A stretch of 64,000 nt of DNA, taken from contig JAMONV010000004.1 in NCBI GenBank assembly GCA_027066365.1, positions 88,319-152,318 of the forward strand, written 5' to 3'. Within the stretch, counting starts at the first letter, position 1; each line of letters starts with the position of its first letter. Positions 36,608 to 44,901 of this stretch are shown in pieces. Source of the stretch: Flavobacteriales bacterium (GTDB lineage: Bacteria; Bacteroidota; Bacteroidia; Flavobacteriales; Flavobacteriaceae). The position numbers were made by a program, and so were the translations under genes. The notes under the pieces were generated by a model. That model was not told where the DNA came from, made no database searches, and saw only the letters and a program-made list of their open reading frames with translations.

Positions 36608-37423
36608 ATGTCCACCGGAAAACAACAATTGAACAGGCGTCAATTCCTGAAGGCATCGGCAGCGGCGGTGATTACGTTGTCGGCGGTAGGGAGCTTGGCG
36701 TTTTGGTTAAAAGACAAATCGGACGTAAAGGATAAGGGATTTTTGCGTCCGCCGGGAGCCATTCCCGAGGAAGATTTTCTATTTGCCTGTATTAAATGCG
36801 GGTTGTGCGTTCAGATTTGCCCGGTTCATGCCGTGAAGTTAGCCGATTGGGATACGGGTTTGTCCTACGGCACACCGTATATCGATCCCAACGTTCAAGC
36901 TTGTGATTTTTCATGTGATTCGATACAATGCGCGGAGACTTGTCCCACGTCGGCATTGCATTTTCCGGTGTTTCGCAGTGCCGGCGAAAAGGCGGTGGAA
37001 GAATTATATAAGCAATATCCCAATCGCAAATTACCGCCGAATGTAAATCCGTTTGTGGTGCAAATTCATGCCATGAAACGTGCCTACAAATTAGGGGTGG
37101 CTAAGGTAAATGTGCAACAATGTTTGGCATACCACGGTCAAGGTTATAAAGGTCCTTTAACCAAGCATAGAGCGAAGATGCGTCCTCCCGGAAAAGGCGA
37201 CCGGATTTATACGGATGAAATCACCGTAGACAGGAAAATATGCGACCTTTGCGTGGTATATTGTCCGTTGCAAGAGGACGCCATTGTATTGAAAGACCAA
37301 GGCGGAGGAAAATTCCTACCCGAAGTTTTGGACGGATGTGTAGGATGCGGTGTATGTCAAATGGTATGCCCTACGGAACCTAAAGCAATTGTGATAGAAC
37401 CGGAAGAAAACCCTAAAGTTTGA
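36608..37423 (+). CDS. nosG: NosG (NapG-like) periplasmic 4Fe-4S ferredoxin, Tat substrate
   Basis: 271 residues from the ATG at 36608, preferred over a TTG at 36590 because the twin-arginine signal NRRQFLKASAAAVITL (R10, R11) then starts cleanly. Four cysteine clusters: CIKCGLCVQICP, CDFSCDSIQCAETCP, CDLCVVYCP and CVGCGVCQMVCP, as in NapG/MauM ferredoxins. In clade II nos systems NosG and NosH are thought to take electrons from menaquinol and pass them to the periplasmic side, replacing NosR. It is followed by nosH after 4 bp. Confidence 0.9.
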   Translation: MSTGKQQLNRRQFLKASAAAVITLSAVGSLAFWLKDKSDVKDKGFLRPPGAIPEEDFLFACIKCGLCVQICPVHAVKLADWDTGLSYGTPYIDPNVQACDFSCDSIQCAETCPTSALHFPVFRSAGEKAVEELYKQYPNRKLPPNVNPFVVQIHAMKRAYKLGVAKVNVQQCLAYHGQGYKGPLTKHRAKMRPPGKGDRIYTDEITVDRKICDLCVVYCPLQEDAIVLKDQGGGKFLPEVLDGCVGCGVCQMVCPTEPKAIVIEPEENPKV

Positions 37424-37427
37424 AATT

Positions 37428-38387
37428 ATGGCATTCATATATGATTTTTTACACGGAGATAAAAGGCGTAAACCCTTGCCTGCCAAGAAAAAAGACGAGC
37501 TTCCCCACGTGCGTCTGGGAATGACCTATAAAGAATGGCACGATCAAGCCAAAGGAAGACATACCTGGCGAAACCGCCGCTGGGCCTTTTTGATTTTTAT
37601 CAATTTGTTATTTGTTGTTTCTTTTACGTTTGATTTGGGATTATTGGAAGGTTCATTGAGCGGGTCGCGTTTGCTGGGATTGTATTTGATGGATCCTTTT
37701 AACTCGACACAGGAATTGGCCATAGGCGCCACCAAAGGATATATTCCGCATTTGACCACCAATTTCTGGACGGGATTTATAACGATTCTCGTATTTTATT
37801 GGCTGGTGGGAGGCCGTGCCTTTTGTTCTTGGGTTTGTCCCTACCATTTCTTTGCGGAATGGGGTGAAAAATTTCATGATTATTGGATAAAAAAACGCAA
37901 AATCAAAGAAAAAACTTACGATATTACCGTAAAATATGTTTTTTGGATAGGTTTTATTTTACTGGCGTTATTGACGGGAGAATTGGTATTTGAGAATTTA
38001 AATCCGGTGGGTATATTGTCCCGTTCGATTATATACGGACCCGGTTTGGCGTTGATTTGGGTTGTCGCCTTGCTGGCTTACGAAGTGATAGGAGTAAAAC
38101 GTTTTTGGTGCCGTTATGTCTGCCCCATAGGCGTAACTTATAGCTTTATCGGTGAATTGTCGCCGATCAATATAAAATTTGAACTGGATAAATGCGGGCA
38201 TTGTCGAGATTGCCAAGATGTATGCTTGGTGCCGCACGAGCTTTGGTTTGTTAAGAAAGGAGCGGCCACACGCGAAGTGCATTATACGGGAGGCGATTGT
38301 ACCAAATGCGGATTGTGTATCGATGCATGTCCCGGCGGTTCATTGAGCTATGGAATTCGCGATTCCGATCTTATATTTAAAAGCTAA
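37428..38387 (+). CDS. nosH: NosH (NapH-like) membrane ferredoxin, quinol dehydrogenase
   Basis: 319 residues. Four or five membrane helices (about 48-65, 112-130, 165-183, 197-215) carry the family's CSWVCPYHFF and CRYVCPIGVTY motifs, and two cytoplasmic 4Fe-4S sites end the protein: CGHCRDCQDVC and CTKCGLCIDACPGGS. NapH/NosH proteins oxidise quinol in the inner membrane together with NapG/NosG. The stop codon overlaps the start of nosF by one base. Confidence 0.9.
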   Translation: MAFIYDFLHGDKRRKPLPAKKKDELPHVRLGMTYKEWHDQAKGRHTWRNRRWAFLIFINLLFVVSFTFDLGLLEGSLSGSRLLGLYLMDPFNSTQELAIGATKGYIPHLTTNFWTGFITILVFYWLVGGRAFCSWVCPYHFFAEWGEKFHDYWIKKRKIKEKTYDITVKYVFWIGFILLALLTGELVFENLNPVGILSRSIIYGPGLALIWVVALLAYEVIGVKRFWCRYVCPIGVTYSFIGELSPINIKFELDKCGHCRDCQDVCLVPHELWFVKKGAATREVHYTGGDCTKCGLCIDACPGGSLSYGIRDSDLIFKS

Positions 38388-39073
38388 TGGAAAAGAAAAC
38401 CTTGATAGAGATTAAAAGTTTGGTCAAGCGCTTCGGAAATGTCCGGGTAATTGATGATTTGACCTTGAATTTTTATGCCGGCGAACGTGTGGCGCTTATC
38501 GGACAAAACGGAGCCGGAAAAACCACGCTAATCAGGAGTATTTTGGGTTTATACACTTATGAAGGCTATTTGCGAGTGCTAGGCTCGGAACCACGAAAAC
38601 ACCGGCAAAAAATCCTTATGGAAGTGGGTTTTGTTCCGCAATTACCACCACCGTTACGAATGACTGTGACAGAAATACTCGATTTCTTTTCCCGGATTTT
38701 CAATATCGATAGACAAATTTTTATCGATTTGGCCAACCGGTTGAATTTGGATATTGAAAAACATATCAACAAACCGTTCCTGAAGCTTTCGGGAGGAATG
38801 AAGCAAAAACTTTTGGTTTCTTTGGCCTTGGGACATCAGCCGCAAATTCTTTTAATGGACGAACCTTCGGCAAATTTGGACCCGGAAGCACGAAAAGTAT
38901 TTTTCGCCATGCTGAAGGAATATCGTCCGGATTCATTGATGATTTTGAGTAGTCACCGAACCGACGAAATCAAAGGTTTGATTAATCGAGTGGTGGAGAT
39001 GGATTTGGGAAAAGTTATTTTGGATGAACCTTTTGCCACTATTGAAGAAAATCTCGAATCTAAAAAACCGTAA
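38387..39073 (+). CDS. nosF: NosF, ABC transporter ATPase
   Basis: 228 residues. Walker A GQNGAGKTTL, Q-loop FVPQLPP, signature LSGGMKQKL, Walker B ILLMDEPSANLDPEA, switch His in LSSHRTDE. NosF powers the NosY permease and works with NosL and NosD in maturation of the CuZ site. Its start is coupled to nosH (TAATG). Confidence 0.93.
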   Translation: MEKKTLIEIKSLVKRFGNVRVIDDLTLNFYAGERVALIGQNGAGKTTLIRSILGLYTYEGYLRVLGSEPRKHRQKILMEVGFVPQLPPPLRMTVTEILDFFSRIFNIDRQIFIDLANRLNLDIEKHINKPFLKLSGGMKQKLLVSLALGHQPQILLMDEPSANLDPEARKVFFAMLKEYRPDSLMILSSHRTDEIKGLINRVVEMDLGKVILDEPFATIEENLESKKP

Positions 39074-39077
39074 AACC

Positions 39078-39617
39078 ATGAGAAAGTTTTTATTGGTATT
39101 GTTCGTTGTTCTTTTGGGGTTAATTTCATGTTCGCATGAAGTGGATTTCAGTCCGCGCAAGCCGAATTATGACCGGGATGTGTGTTTTGTTTGTAAAATG
39201 GGGTTGGACAATCCCAAGTATAATGTTCAGGCAATCAATGAACACGGCGATGTGCGTTGGTATGACGATATCGGATGTTTGGCGGAAGATATTCGTGATA
39301 TGGATTTTAACAAATGGAAGGGTCGAAAATATAAAATTTGGATTGGTGATGCCGAAACGGGTGATTGGATTGATGCCGAAAAGGCTTATTACCGCTTTGG
39401 CGACGAAACCCCCATGGGTTATGGTTACGGAGCTTTAAAAGATAAATCCGAAGCAAAACCCGGAGATACATTATATGATTTTGAAACCGTTTTGAAACGC
39501 ATTGCCGAAGGGAAAACCAAGCGCGAAGAATTTATAAAAAAGAAAAAAATGAACGTTAGCGGCGGTGAAATGAAATGCGGAAAAGGTAAATGCGGAGCGG
39601 GAAAATGCGGTGGTTAA
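39078..39617 (+). CDS. nosL: NosL-type copper chaperone lipoprotein with Cys-Gly tail
   Basis: 179 residues from the ATG at 39078, which follows the nosF stop by 4 bp and begins a lipoprotein signal (LLGLISC, Cys18). The NosL copper motif is CFVCKMGL (C36, C39, M41), with ETPMGYGYGA at about 110 as in the family. NosL passes Cu(I) to NosD. Unusual: the last 15 residues are MKCGKGKCGAGKCGG, three KCG units with a period of five. The same type of tail ends the cytochrome at 55228-55698. Such KCG repeats can bind copper and resemble EGKCG motifs of bufferin-type peptides. Confidence 0.88.
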   Translation: MRKFLLVLFVVLLGLISCSHEVDFSPRKPNYDRDVCFVCKMGLDNPKYNVQAINEHGDVRWYDDIGCLAEDIRDMDFNKWKGRKYKIWIGDAETGDWIDAEKAYYRFGDETPMGYGYGALKDKSEAKPGDTLYDFETVLKRIAEGKTKREEFIKKKKMNVSGGEMKCGKGKCGAGKCGG

Positions 39618-39659
39618 ACATATCTATGATTTAAATATGATTAAAAAAGAAAGGGGAAA

Positions 39660-40502
39660 ATGAATAAAATTCGGAATAAAAATTTGTGGGAAATATACCG
39701 TATTGATATCAAACAGAATTTGCGAAGCAAGTCATTTTGGTTATATACCGTTTTTTTTGCTTTGTTTGTAGCGGTAATGTTTATGACCGGAATCACCGAG
39801 TCGCAAGTGATAGGATTCGTGGGATTAAGCCGTTTATTGGTGACATTTACACAAGTGAGCATGGTCATTTTGCCGATATACGTATTGATTTCCACGGTTC
39901 GGTCTTTGGTAGGCGACAAAGAGAACGGGGTTTTGGAATATACCTTGGCACTTCCCCTTTCTTTTTCCACTTATTTTTGGGGGAAATTTTTGAGCCGCTT
40001 TACGGTGATTTACCTTCCGGTATTATTTGCTATGGTAATGGCGGTGGTTTGGGGAATATTCAAAAGCTTGGAAATTCCTTGGGATTTGTTTTTTCTTTAC
40101 GTCTTTCTGCTGGCCTCGATGATTTTCTTTTTCCTCGGCTTAAGTATGTATCTCTCGGCCAAAAGTCGCACACAAGAAAACGCTTTGGGAATTTCTTTTA
40201 TGATATGGATTTTTTTGGTGGCATTCATGGATATTTTGCTGATAGGAATTATGTTGCGCTGGCGTGTTAACCCCGAAGCGATTATTGGGGTGGCACTGTT
40301 GAATCCGTTGCAAGTTTTCCGCACCGGAAGCTTGATTTTATTCGACCCGAAACTGACGGTGATGGGACCGGTATCCTATTATATTCTGGACACTGTAAGC
40401 CGGGAAACCTTTATTGCTTTTTCTTTGCTTTATCCGGTAATTTTAGGATTGATTTTCGCTATTCTGGGTAATCGCTATTTTAACCGACATGACGTGGTTT
40501 AG
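39660..40502 (+). CDS. nosY: NosY, ABC transporter permease
   Basis: 280 residues with six membrane helices (for example about 25-42, 56-78, 109-130, 137-160, 172-195, 256-274) and the family block VRSLVGDKENGVLEYTLALP near 78-97. It is the membrane partner of NosF. In this cluster the order is nosF-nosL-nosY, so nosL sits between the two ABC genes. The 3' end overlaps the next gene by 14 bp. Confidence 0.9.
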   Translation: MNKIRNKNLWEIYRIDIKQNLRSKSFWLYTVFFALFVAVMFMTGITESQVIGFVGLSRLLVTFTQVSMVILPIYVLISTVRSLVGDKENGVLEYTLALPLSFSTYFWGKFLSRFTVIYLPVLFAMVMAVVWGIFKSLEIPWDLFFLYVFLLASMIFFFLGLSMYLSAKSRTQENALGISFMIWIFLVAFMDILLIGIMLRWRVNPEAIIGVALLNPLQVFRTGSLILFDPKLTVMGPVSYYILDTVSRETFIAFSLLYPVILGLIFAILGNRYFNRHDVV

Positions 40503-41421
40503 AAGTACGGTTCGCTTGGTTCTTATTTTTTCTCTACTACTGATTTTATTATTTTCGGCTTCGGTGTCATGTGCCGGAGAAAAAGAGGATGCCGGGTTTT
40601 ATGACACCACCAACCTGAAAAAGGTTGCCAATTTTTTGTCCGAAAAAGAGCGAAAAGCCATTATCGAGGCGGATAACGGATTGAAAACCGTTAAAGGATT
40701 CAAAGCTTGGCCGCAAGACGGCGACGATTTCCGAAACGAAATCATGGATACGATTTTCTGGGAAGACGTATCGGTGCGCAATGCCGATTTTCGAGGTGTT
40801 ACCATGCGTTCGTCGGATTGTTCCCATTCCGATTTTTCCGGATCCGATTTTCGCGCATCGGATATACGCTGGACAGAATTCGATTATTCTTTCTTGCAAA
40901 ATTGCCGCTTCGATCAAGCTAAAATGTTTCATGTGAAAGTGAATTTCGCCGATTTGAGCGGTTCGTCATTCCAAGGAACCAATATGTTCGGGATGGAAGG
41001 CGAGGGAACCCGGTTTTTGAAATGCGATATGCGAAATGCATTGATGAAAGACGTGGAATTTATCAATGCCGATTTTACGCATACCAACGGATTGAAAGCC
41101 CGGTTGATTCGTGCCGTATTGAAAAAAAGTGTTTTGGATTCCACGAATTTCGCTTATGCCGATTTCACCGGCGCGCAATTGGACGGCGCTTCCTTTAAAG
41201 GAGCCACACTCCGCCATGCCGACTTAAGCGGTGCTCAATGTTACCAAACCGATTTTAGCGGTGCCGACCTCAAAGACGTCAATTTCTTTAAAACTTATTT
41301 GAACGAAACAAATTTCAAAGGTGCTAAAAACATTCCGCCCGAATTGAAACCCCTCATCAACGAAAAAGGTCTTGCTACGGGCATGATTCAGGATTTGAAA
41401 TACAATAAACGAAAACATTGA
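40489..41421 (+). CDS. Exported pentapeptide-repeat protein in the nos operon
   Basis: 310 residues. The N-terminus is an export signal with a possible lipobox (ASVSCAGEK). From about residue 88 the chain is built of A(D/N)(L/F)xx pentapeptide repeats (for example NADFRGVTMRSSDCS, DGASFKGATLRHADLSG), predicted to form a quadrilateral beta-helix. It overlaps nosY by 14 bp and its TGA overlaps the next ATG, so it is translationally coupled on both sides. Pentapeptide proteins are not a known part of nos systems; the tight coupling suggests a scaffold or chaperone role for the reductase or NosD, as inference. Confidence 0.75.
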   Translation: MTWFRSTVRLVLIFSLLLILLFSASVSCAGEKEDAGFYDTTNLKKVANFLSEKERKAIIEADNGLKTVKGFKAWPQDGDDFRNEIMDTIFWEDVSVRNADFRGVTMRSSDCSHSDFSGSDFRASDIRWTEFDYSFLQNCRFDQAKMFHVKVNFADLSGSSFQGTNMFGMEGEGTRFLKCDMRNALMKDVEFINADFTHTNGLKARLIRAVLKKSVLDSTNFAYADFTGAQLDGASFKGATLRHADLSGAQCYQTDFSGADLKDVNFFKTYLNETNFKGAKNIPPELKPLINEKGLATGMIQDLKYNKRKH

Positions 41422-42008
41422 TGAAACATCTACCGGCTTTAATTATATTATTGCTGTTTACATCGCTTTCCCTGCCCGTTAAAAGAAAAGTATGGAAACT
41501 GGATACGGGAAAAAGTGAAGTGTATTGGCATTGCGACAAACATTGGGGCTATACGCATTTTAAGGACGGTCAATTATATATGGATGATGCGGGAAAACTT
41601 GCCGGGCGCTTCGATTTTGACATGCAATTGTTTGAAGTGAAAGATTTGGATGCCAAACAATACGGAACCGCCAAAGTCATTCTGGAAAATACCCTGAAAA
41701 ACGAATTTTTTGAAATTGAAAAATATCCCGATGTCTATTTCATACTGGAAGATGCTTGGCCGTTAAATGACTCTCTGTTTTTGTTTCAAGGCGATTTGAC
41801 CATGCACGGCAATACGGTTTGCATCCAATTCCCGGGAAAAATTTTTCGCCGGGGCGATACCCTCAAATGGGAAAGTAAAAAATTTATCATCGACCGCACC
41901 GATTGGGGCATTTATCGTCTTTCGCCTTCACATCCTTACCCCGACGACGAACACGGATGGACCGTTACCGATACGGTTGAAATAAAAATTAACTTGTCGT
42001 TTTTTTAG
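41421..42008 (+). CDS. YceI-family periplasmic protein
   Basis: 195 residues from the ATG at 41421, overlapping the previous stop as ATGA. Signal peptide (MKHLPALIILLLFTSLSL), then YceI features: WKLDTGKSEVYW, AGRFDFDMQLF, LKNEFFEIEKYPDVYF, GDLTMHGNT. YceI proteins are lipocalin-like barrels that bind polyisoprenoids or amphiphiles. As last gene of the nos transcription unit it may bind a lipid or quinone-like ligand in that context; no direct evidence. A bidirectional terminator follows. Confidence 0.85.
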   Translation: MKHLPALIILLLFTSLSLPVKRKVWKLDTGKSEVYWHCDKHWGYTHFKDGQLYMDDAGKLAGRFDFDMQLFEVKDLDAKQYGTAKVILENTLKNEFFEIEKYPDVYFILEDAWPLNDSLFLFQGDLTMHGNTVCIQFPGKIFRRGDTLKWESKKFIIDRTDWGIYRLSPSHPYPDDEHGWTVTDTVEIKINLSFF

Positions 42009-42010
42009 CC

Positions 42011-42049
42011 ATAAAAAAGCCGCCCTGTATTAACAAGGACGGCATTAAT
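42011..42049. terminator. Bidirectional terminator between yceI and the repeat protein
   Basis: Stem GCCG-C-CCT / AGG-A-CGGC (42019-42043) flanked by A6 on the left and an AT-rich tail on the right. On the minus strand it is followed by T6, so it serves the convergent gene at 42071-43744 best, and the nos operon end as well. Confidence 0.75.
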
Positions 42050-42070
42050 TTTCAGAAAACCCTAAAATTT

Positions 42071-43744
42071 CTAGTTTCCGCTCTTTTTAATCAAGCCGGT
42101 CAAAATGCCGGCAATTTTTTTTGCGTTTTGAATATCGCGTGCTGCAAATATCATGTCTTTTCTATAAGGTTGAATCTTTCCGTTTTTATAATATTTTATG
42201 ATTTTAGCCGATTGTTTGGTGCTTACCGTCACTTCGACCGTTTTTCCGGAAATTTTAATTTTAACCGAATTCGGATTCAGATCATTTAATCCGATTTCAT
42301 AAATATATTCGGTGCTTGATTTGGATGTTCCGGTAACTTTTTTTAGTCTAATTATGTTATCTTCGTCAAATTCAAGGATTTGTTCAATGGTTTTGCTCTC
42401 ATTTTCCACATTTCCCGTATTTTTGACGAGCAAATTTTTCAGGGATGAAACCGTTAGTTCTTCAAAATCATATTTTTTCTTATTCTTACTTGCACATTTT
42501 TTTATGGCATTCTTGAACATACGAGTAAACACTATGGCATCTTCAGCCTGATTGACATAGATGAACATTTTTGAACGGTAAGCTTGGGTTTTGCCGTTTT
42601 CAATATGGGCAATAAATTTATTTTCAGCCTTAACGGGTAACAAAATATATATTGATGTGCCGTTAGCGACATACCGGATGTTTTTGTTATAAAGATCTTG
42701 TAATTCAACCCGGTAAATATGTTCATAGGTTTTGCCTTTTTTGGTTTCGGTGAGTTTGTATTCCAGCAAGCAATTTCCATTTAAATGCTGTTCTAATGTT
42801 CGGTCTTTCAATTGAACGGTTCGGTTGTTTTCATTGAATTTTTCGATAAGCTCGTTAATAGAATTGGATTCGGGCAAAAGATTATCTATTTTTTTTTCGG
42901 CGTCTTTAATCAAATCATCCAACACTTTGCGAAAATCACGTGCCAATTCCACATCATCGGTCGCAATGAAAATACTTTTTACATAACCTGCCGGATTTCC
43001 GTCTTTCAATGTTCGAATTAATTTATCACCAGAGGAAGTTTCCACTTTTAAACCGAAAATATTATCCTTAACAACAAATTTAATCCGTCGCGGGTGCAAG
43101 GTGGCCAAATGAAAGTGATATTCCTTCGAACCGCTTGATTTTTTTGCTTTTATTTCTTGTTTAAAGATTAAACTACCGGGGAAGTGATCTTCATCCCATG
43201 CCTGAGTGAAGGTTTTATTTTCTCTTTGTATTTCCGTTGCGTGATTTTTTAACCAATCGATTCTCTCTGCATAGCCGTTTAATTGAATGCGTGATGCAGC
43301 CGACTTTTTGGCCGGTTCTATCAAGGCTTTGATTTTTTTTGCCAATTCCCGCGCATTGTTGATGTCCGTAGCGTAAATTTTCAATTGATAAACATACTTC
43401 GGCGATCCGTTATCATAGATTTTTTTAATAACCCTTTGTTTGGCTTCGGCCATCGGTTCCAAGACAATTACGCTTCCTTTGGTTCGCGGAAGTAAAGTAT
43501 GCTTATCAATATCGGCGATATTGAAAAGATATTCGGTTGTTTTGGATTTCCCTTTGCTATCCGTCTCCGTTATTCTGAGTAGTAAAACACCTTGGTCCAA
43601 TGGCTCCAATGTTTGTGTGATTTCTTTTTTTTCGGCATTGACCGTTTGAAGTGCTCCGGCAAAATCATCCAATAAAGTTTGAAAATTTTGCGAATATACC
43701 ACCGGCGTGATAAAAATCAGTAGTAATAAACTCAGTTGTTTCAT
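42071..43744 (-). CDS. Secreted protein made of four divergent tandem repeats, unknown function
   Basis: 557 residues with a signal peptide (MKQLSLLLLIFITPVVYSQ). By eye the mature chain is four copies of a unit of about 130 residues (about 21-147, 158-288, 293-418, 428-555). Each copy has a central Y-x-(F/Y)-x-(I/V/L) strand pair followed by Asp/Leu-rich turn, then KxIxxxxxGxxxxY, then (I/F)xAxDxxxAxxxxxxxxxLI as a final helix. Shared cores include KTTEYLFNIADID, KEYHFHLATLHP, YEHIYRVELQDL and TEYIYEIGLNDL. No known family recognised. Likely periplasmic or surface-associated. Confidence 0.7.
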   Translation of the reverse strand: MKQLSLLLLIFITPVVYSQNFQTLLDDFAGALQTVNAEKKEITQTLEPLDQGVLLLRITETDSKGKSKTTEYLFNIADIDKHTLLPRTKGSVIVLEPMAEAKQRVIKKIYDNGSPKYVYQLKIYATDINNARELAKKIKALIEPAKKSAASRIQLNGYAERIDWLKNHATEIQRENKTFTQAWDEDHFPGSLIFKQEIKAKKSSGSKEYHFHLATLHPRRIKFVVKDNIFGLKVETSSGDKLIRTLKDGNPAGYVKSIFIATDDVELARDFRKVLDDLIKDAEKKIDNLLPESNSINELIEKFNENNRTVQLKDRTLEQHLNGNCLLEYKLTETKKGKTYEHIYRVELQDLYNKNIRYVANGTSIYILLPVKAENKFIAHIENGKTQAYRSKMFIYVNQAEDAIVFTRMFKNAIKKCASKNKKKYDFEELTVSSLKNLLVKNTGNVENESKTIEQILEFDEDNIIRLKKVTGTSKSSTEYIYEIGLNDLNPNSVKIKISGKTVEVTVSTKQSAKIIKYYKNGKIQPYRKDMIFAARDIQNAKKIAGILTGLIKKSGN

Positions 43745-43810
43745 AGGATTGATTGGTCTTTATTATGCAGTTAAAGTTATAACTTTTAGTCGATTTTTAA
43801 AAGAATGAAA

Positions 43811-43844
43811 AAAAACCGCCTGCAAAAGCGAGACGGTTTTTTTT
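43811..43844 (-). terminator. Terminator of the outer-membrane barrel gene
   Basis: Stem AAACCG-C-CT / AG-A-CGGTTT with a 9-base loop and A/T runs on both sides, 16 bp beyond the stop of the gene at 43860-44525. Confidence 0.8.
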
Positions 43845-43859
43845 ATAAGTCATGATTCA

Positions 43860-44525
43860 TTAGAAGCGCATTCCCACCATAAGGAAAAATCCTCTGTTTT
43901 TGACTATGTGTTTGAAATTCTCTCCTTTCGGGATAACCGAAATATTGGCAAGGCCCAAATCGTATCCGATACCTACTTCAAAATTATTAAACGTTAAACC
44001 GCCTCCTATCTCCATTCCGAAATCAAAGGGTTTAAATAGATTTTTTTCTTCATCGTTCCCGAATAAATGAGTTACGGTATTGGTGCTGGTTTCATTATCG
44101 TCCTTATATTTTTCCACTAATTTACCGCTTAATCCGAAACCCAAATATACTCCTCCGCGTCCGAACAATTTCATTCCGTCGGAAATTTCATAAGCATATT
44201 TATAAGTGACGGGAAAGTATAGATAACTCAATTTTGCTTTTGTTACGGATTTTTCACTATCATCAATAACTTTAAATCCTCTTTGCACATAGCCTAAACC
44301 TATTTCAAACGAGCTATTGTCATCAATAGTGGCATCGTAGTAGAAGGTAAGCATAGGACCGGCAAGTGATCGATAAGTTTCCTTGTCCGAATCACCACTG
44401 AATTCACCTGAGTATTTAACCTCGTTTTTTTGATTGGCAAAATTCAAACCGAGTCTTAGGCCGAATTGTGCGAATCCCGTTTGTCCGGTGAGTAATACAG
44501 CTAACAGAATAATTGGTTTTTTCAT
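43860..44525 (-). CDS. Outer-membrane beta-barrel protein (porin-like)
   Basis: 221 residues. Signal peptide MKKPIILLAVLLTGQTGFAQ, then alternating amphipathic strands (FGLRLGLNFANQ, FEIGLGYVQRGF, GVYLGFGLSGK, FGMEIGGGLTFNNFEVGIGYD) and a C-terminal strand ending MVGMRF, with terminal Phe, as expected for BAM-inserted barrels of about eight strands. Related to the small outer-membrane barrel proteins common in Bacteroidota (PorT-like domain family); ligand unknown. Monocistronic with its own terminator. Confidence 0.8.
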   Translation of the reverse strand: MKKPIILLAVLLTGQTGFAQFGLRLGLNFANQKNEVKYSGEFSGDSDKETYRSLAGPMLTFYYDATIDDNSSFEIGLGYVQRGFKVIDDSEKSVTKAKLSYLYFPVTYKYAYEISDGMKLFGRGGVYLGFGLSGKLVEKYKDDNETSTNTVTHLFGNDEEKNLFKPFDFGMEIGGGLTFNNFEVGIGYDLGLANISVIPKGENFKHIVKNRGFFLMVGMRF

Positions 44526-44901
44526 AATATTAATTTTTAAGGGTTAATGTTTTCCGGTGTTTCTGTAATTTCGGCTCAAATGTAGGACGATTTAATTTAA
44601 ATAAACATAACGTAATGAAAATTTGCTTTTTTTTGATGAAAATCAAACTTAAATAATTCTATTCGCCATTATCGGTTGTTTTTCAGAGTAATTTTCAACC
44701 AAATATTTCGATTTTCTTTTTCTTACTTTATAAGAAATAGGGGCTAAGAGATATTAGAAAAAAAACAACATGATATTTGATTTGTAAAAAATAATTTATA
44801 AAATAAGGTTGATTTTTAAAAAATAATCATCGTATCATAAAAATTTGGTTGAATAATTTTATTTTTTTAAATTTGAACCGGAAATTAAAAATGCAATCAA
44901 T
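44526..44901. other. Divergent intergenic region (barrel gene / aconitase)
   Basis: 376 bp, very AT-rich, no gene. It holds the promoter given at 44844-44875 for aconitase. TTGATGAAAATCAA at 44633-44646 matches the E. coli FNR box TTGAT-N4-ATCAA exactly, but no well-placed promoter was found beside it. Confidence 0.55.
44844..44875 (+). promoter_or_regulatory. Promoter of the aconitase gene
   Basis: TTTG at 44844-44847 and TAAATTTG at 44868-44875 with a 20-bp spacer, an exact match to the Bacteroidota consensus. Start predicted near 44882, a leader of about 20 bases. Confidence 0.7.
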
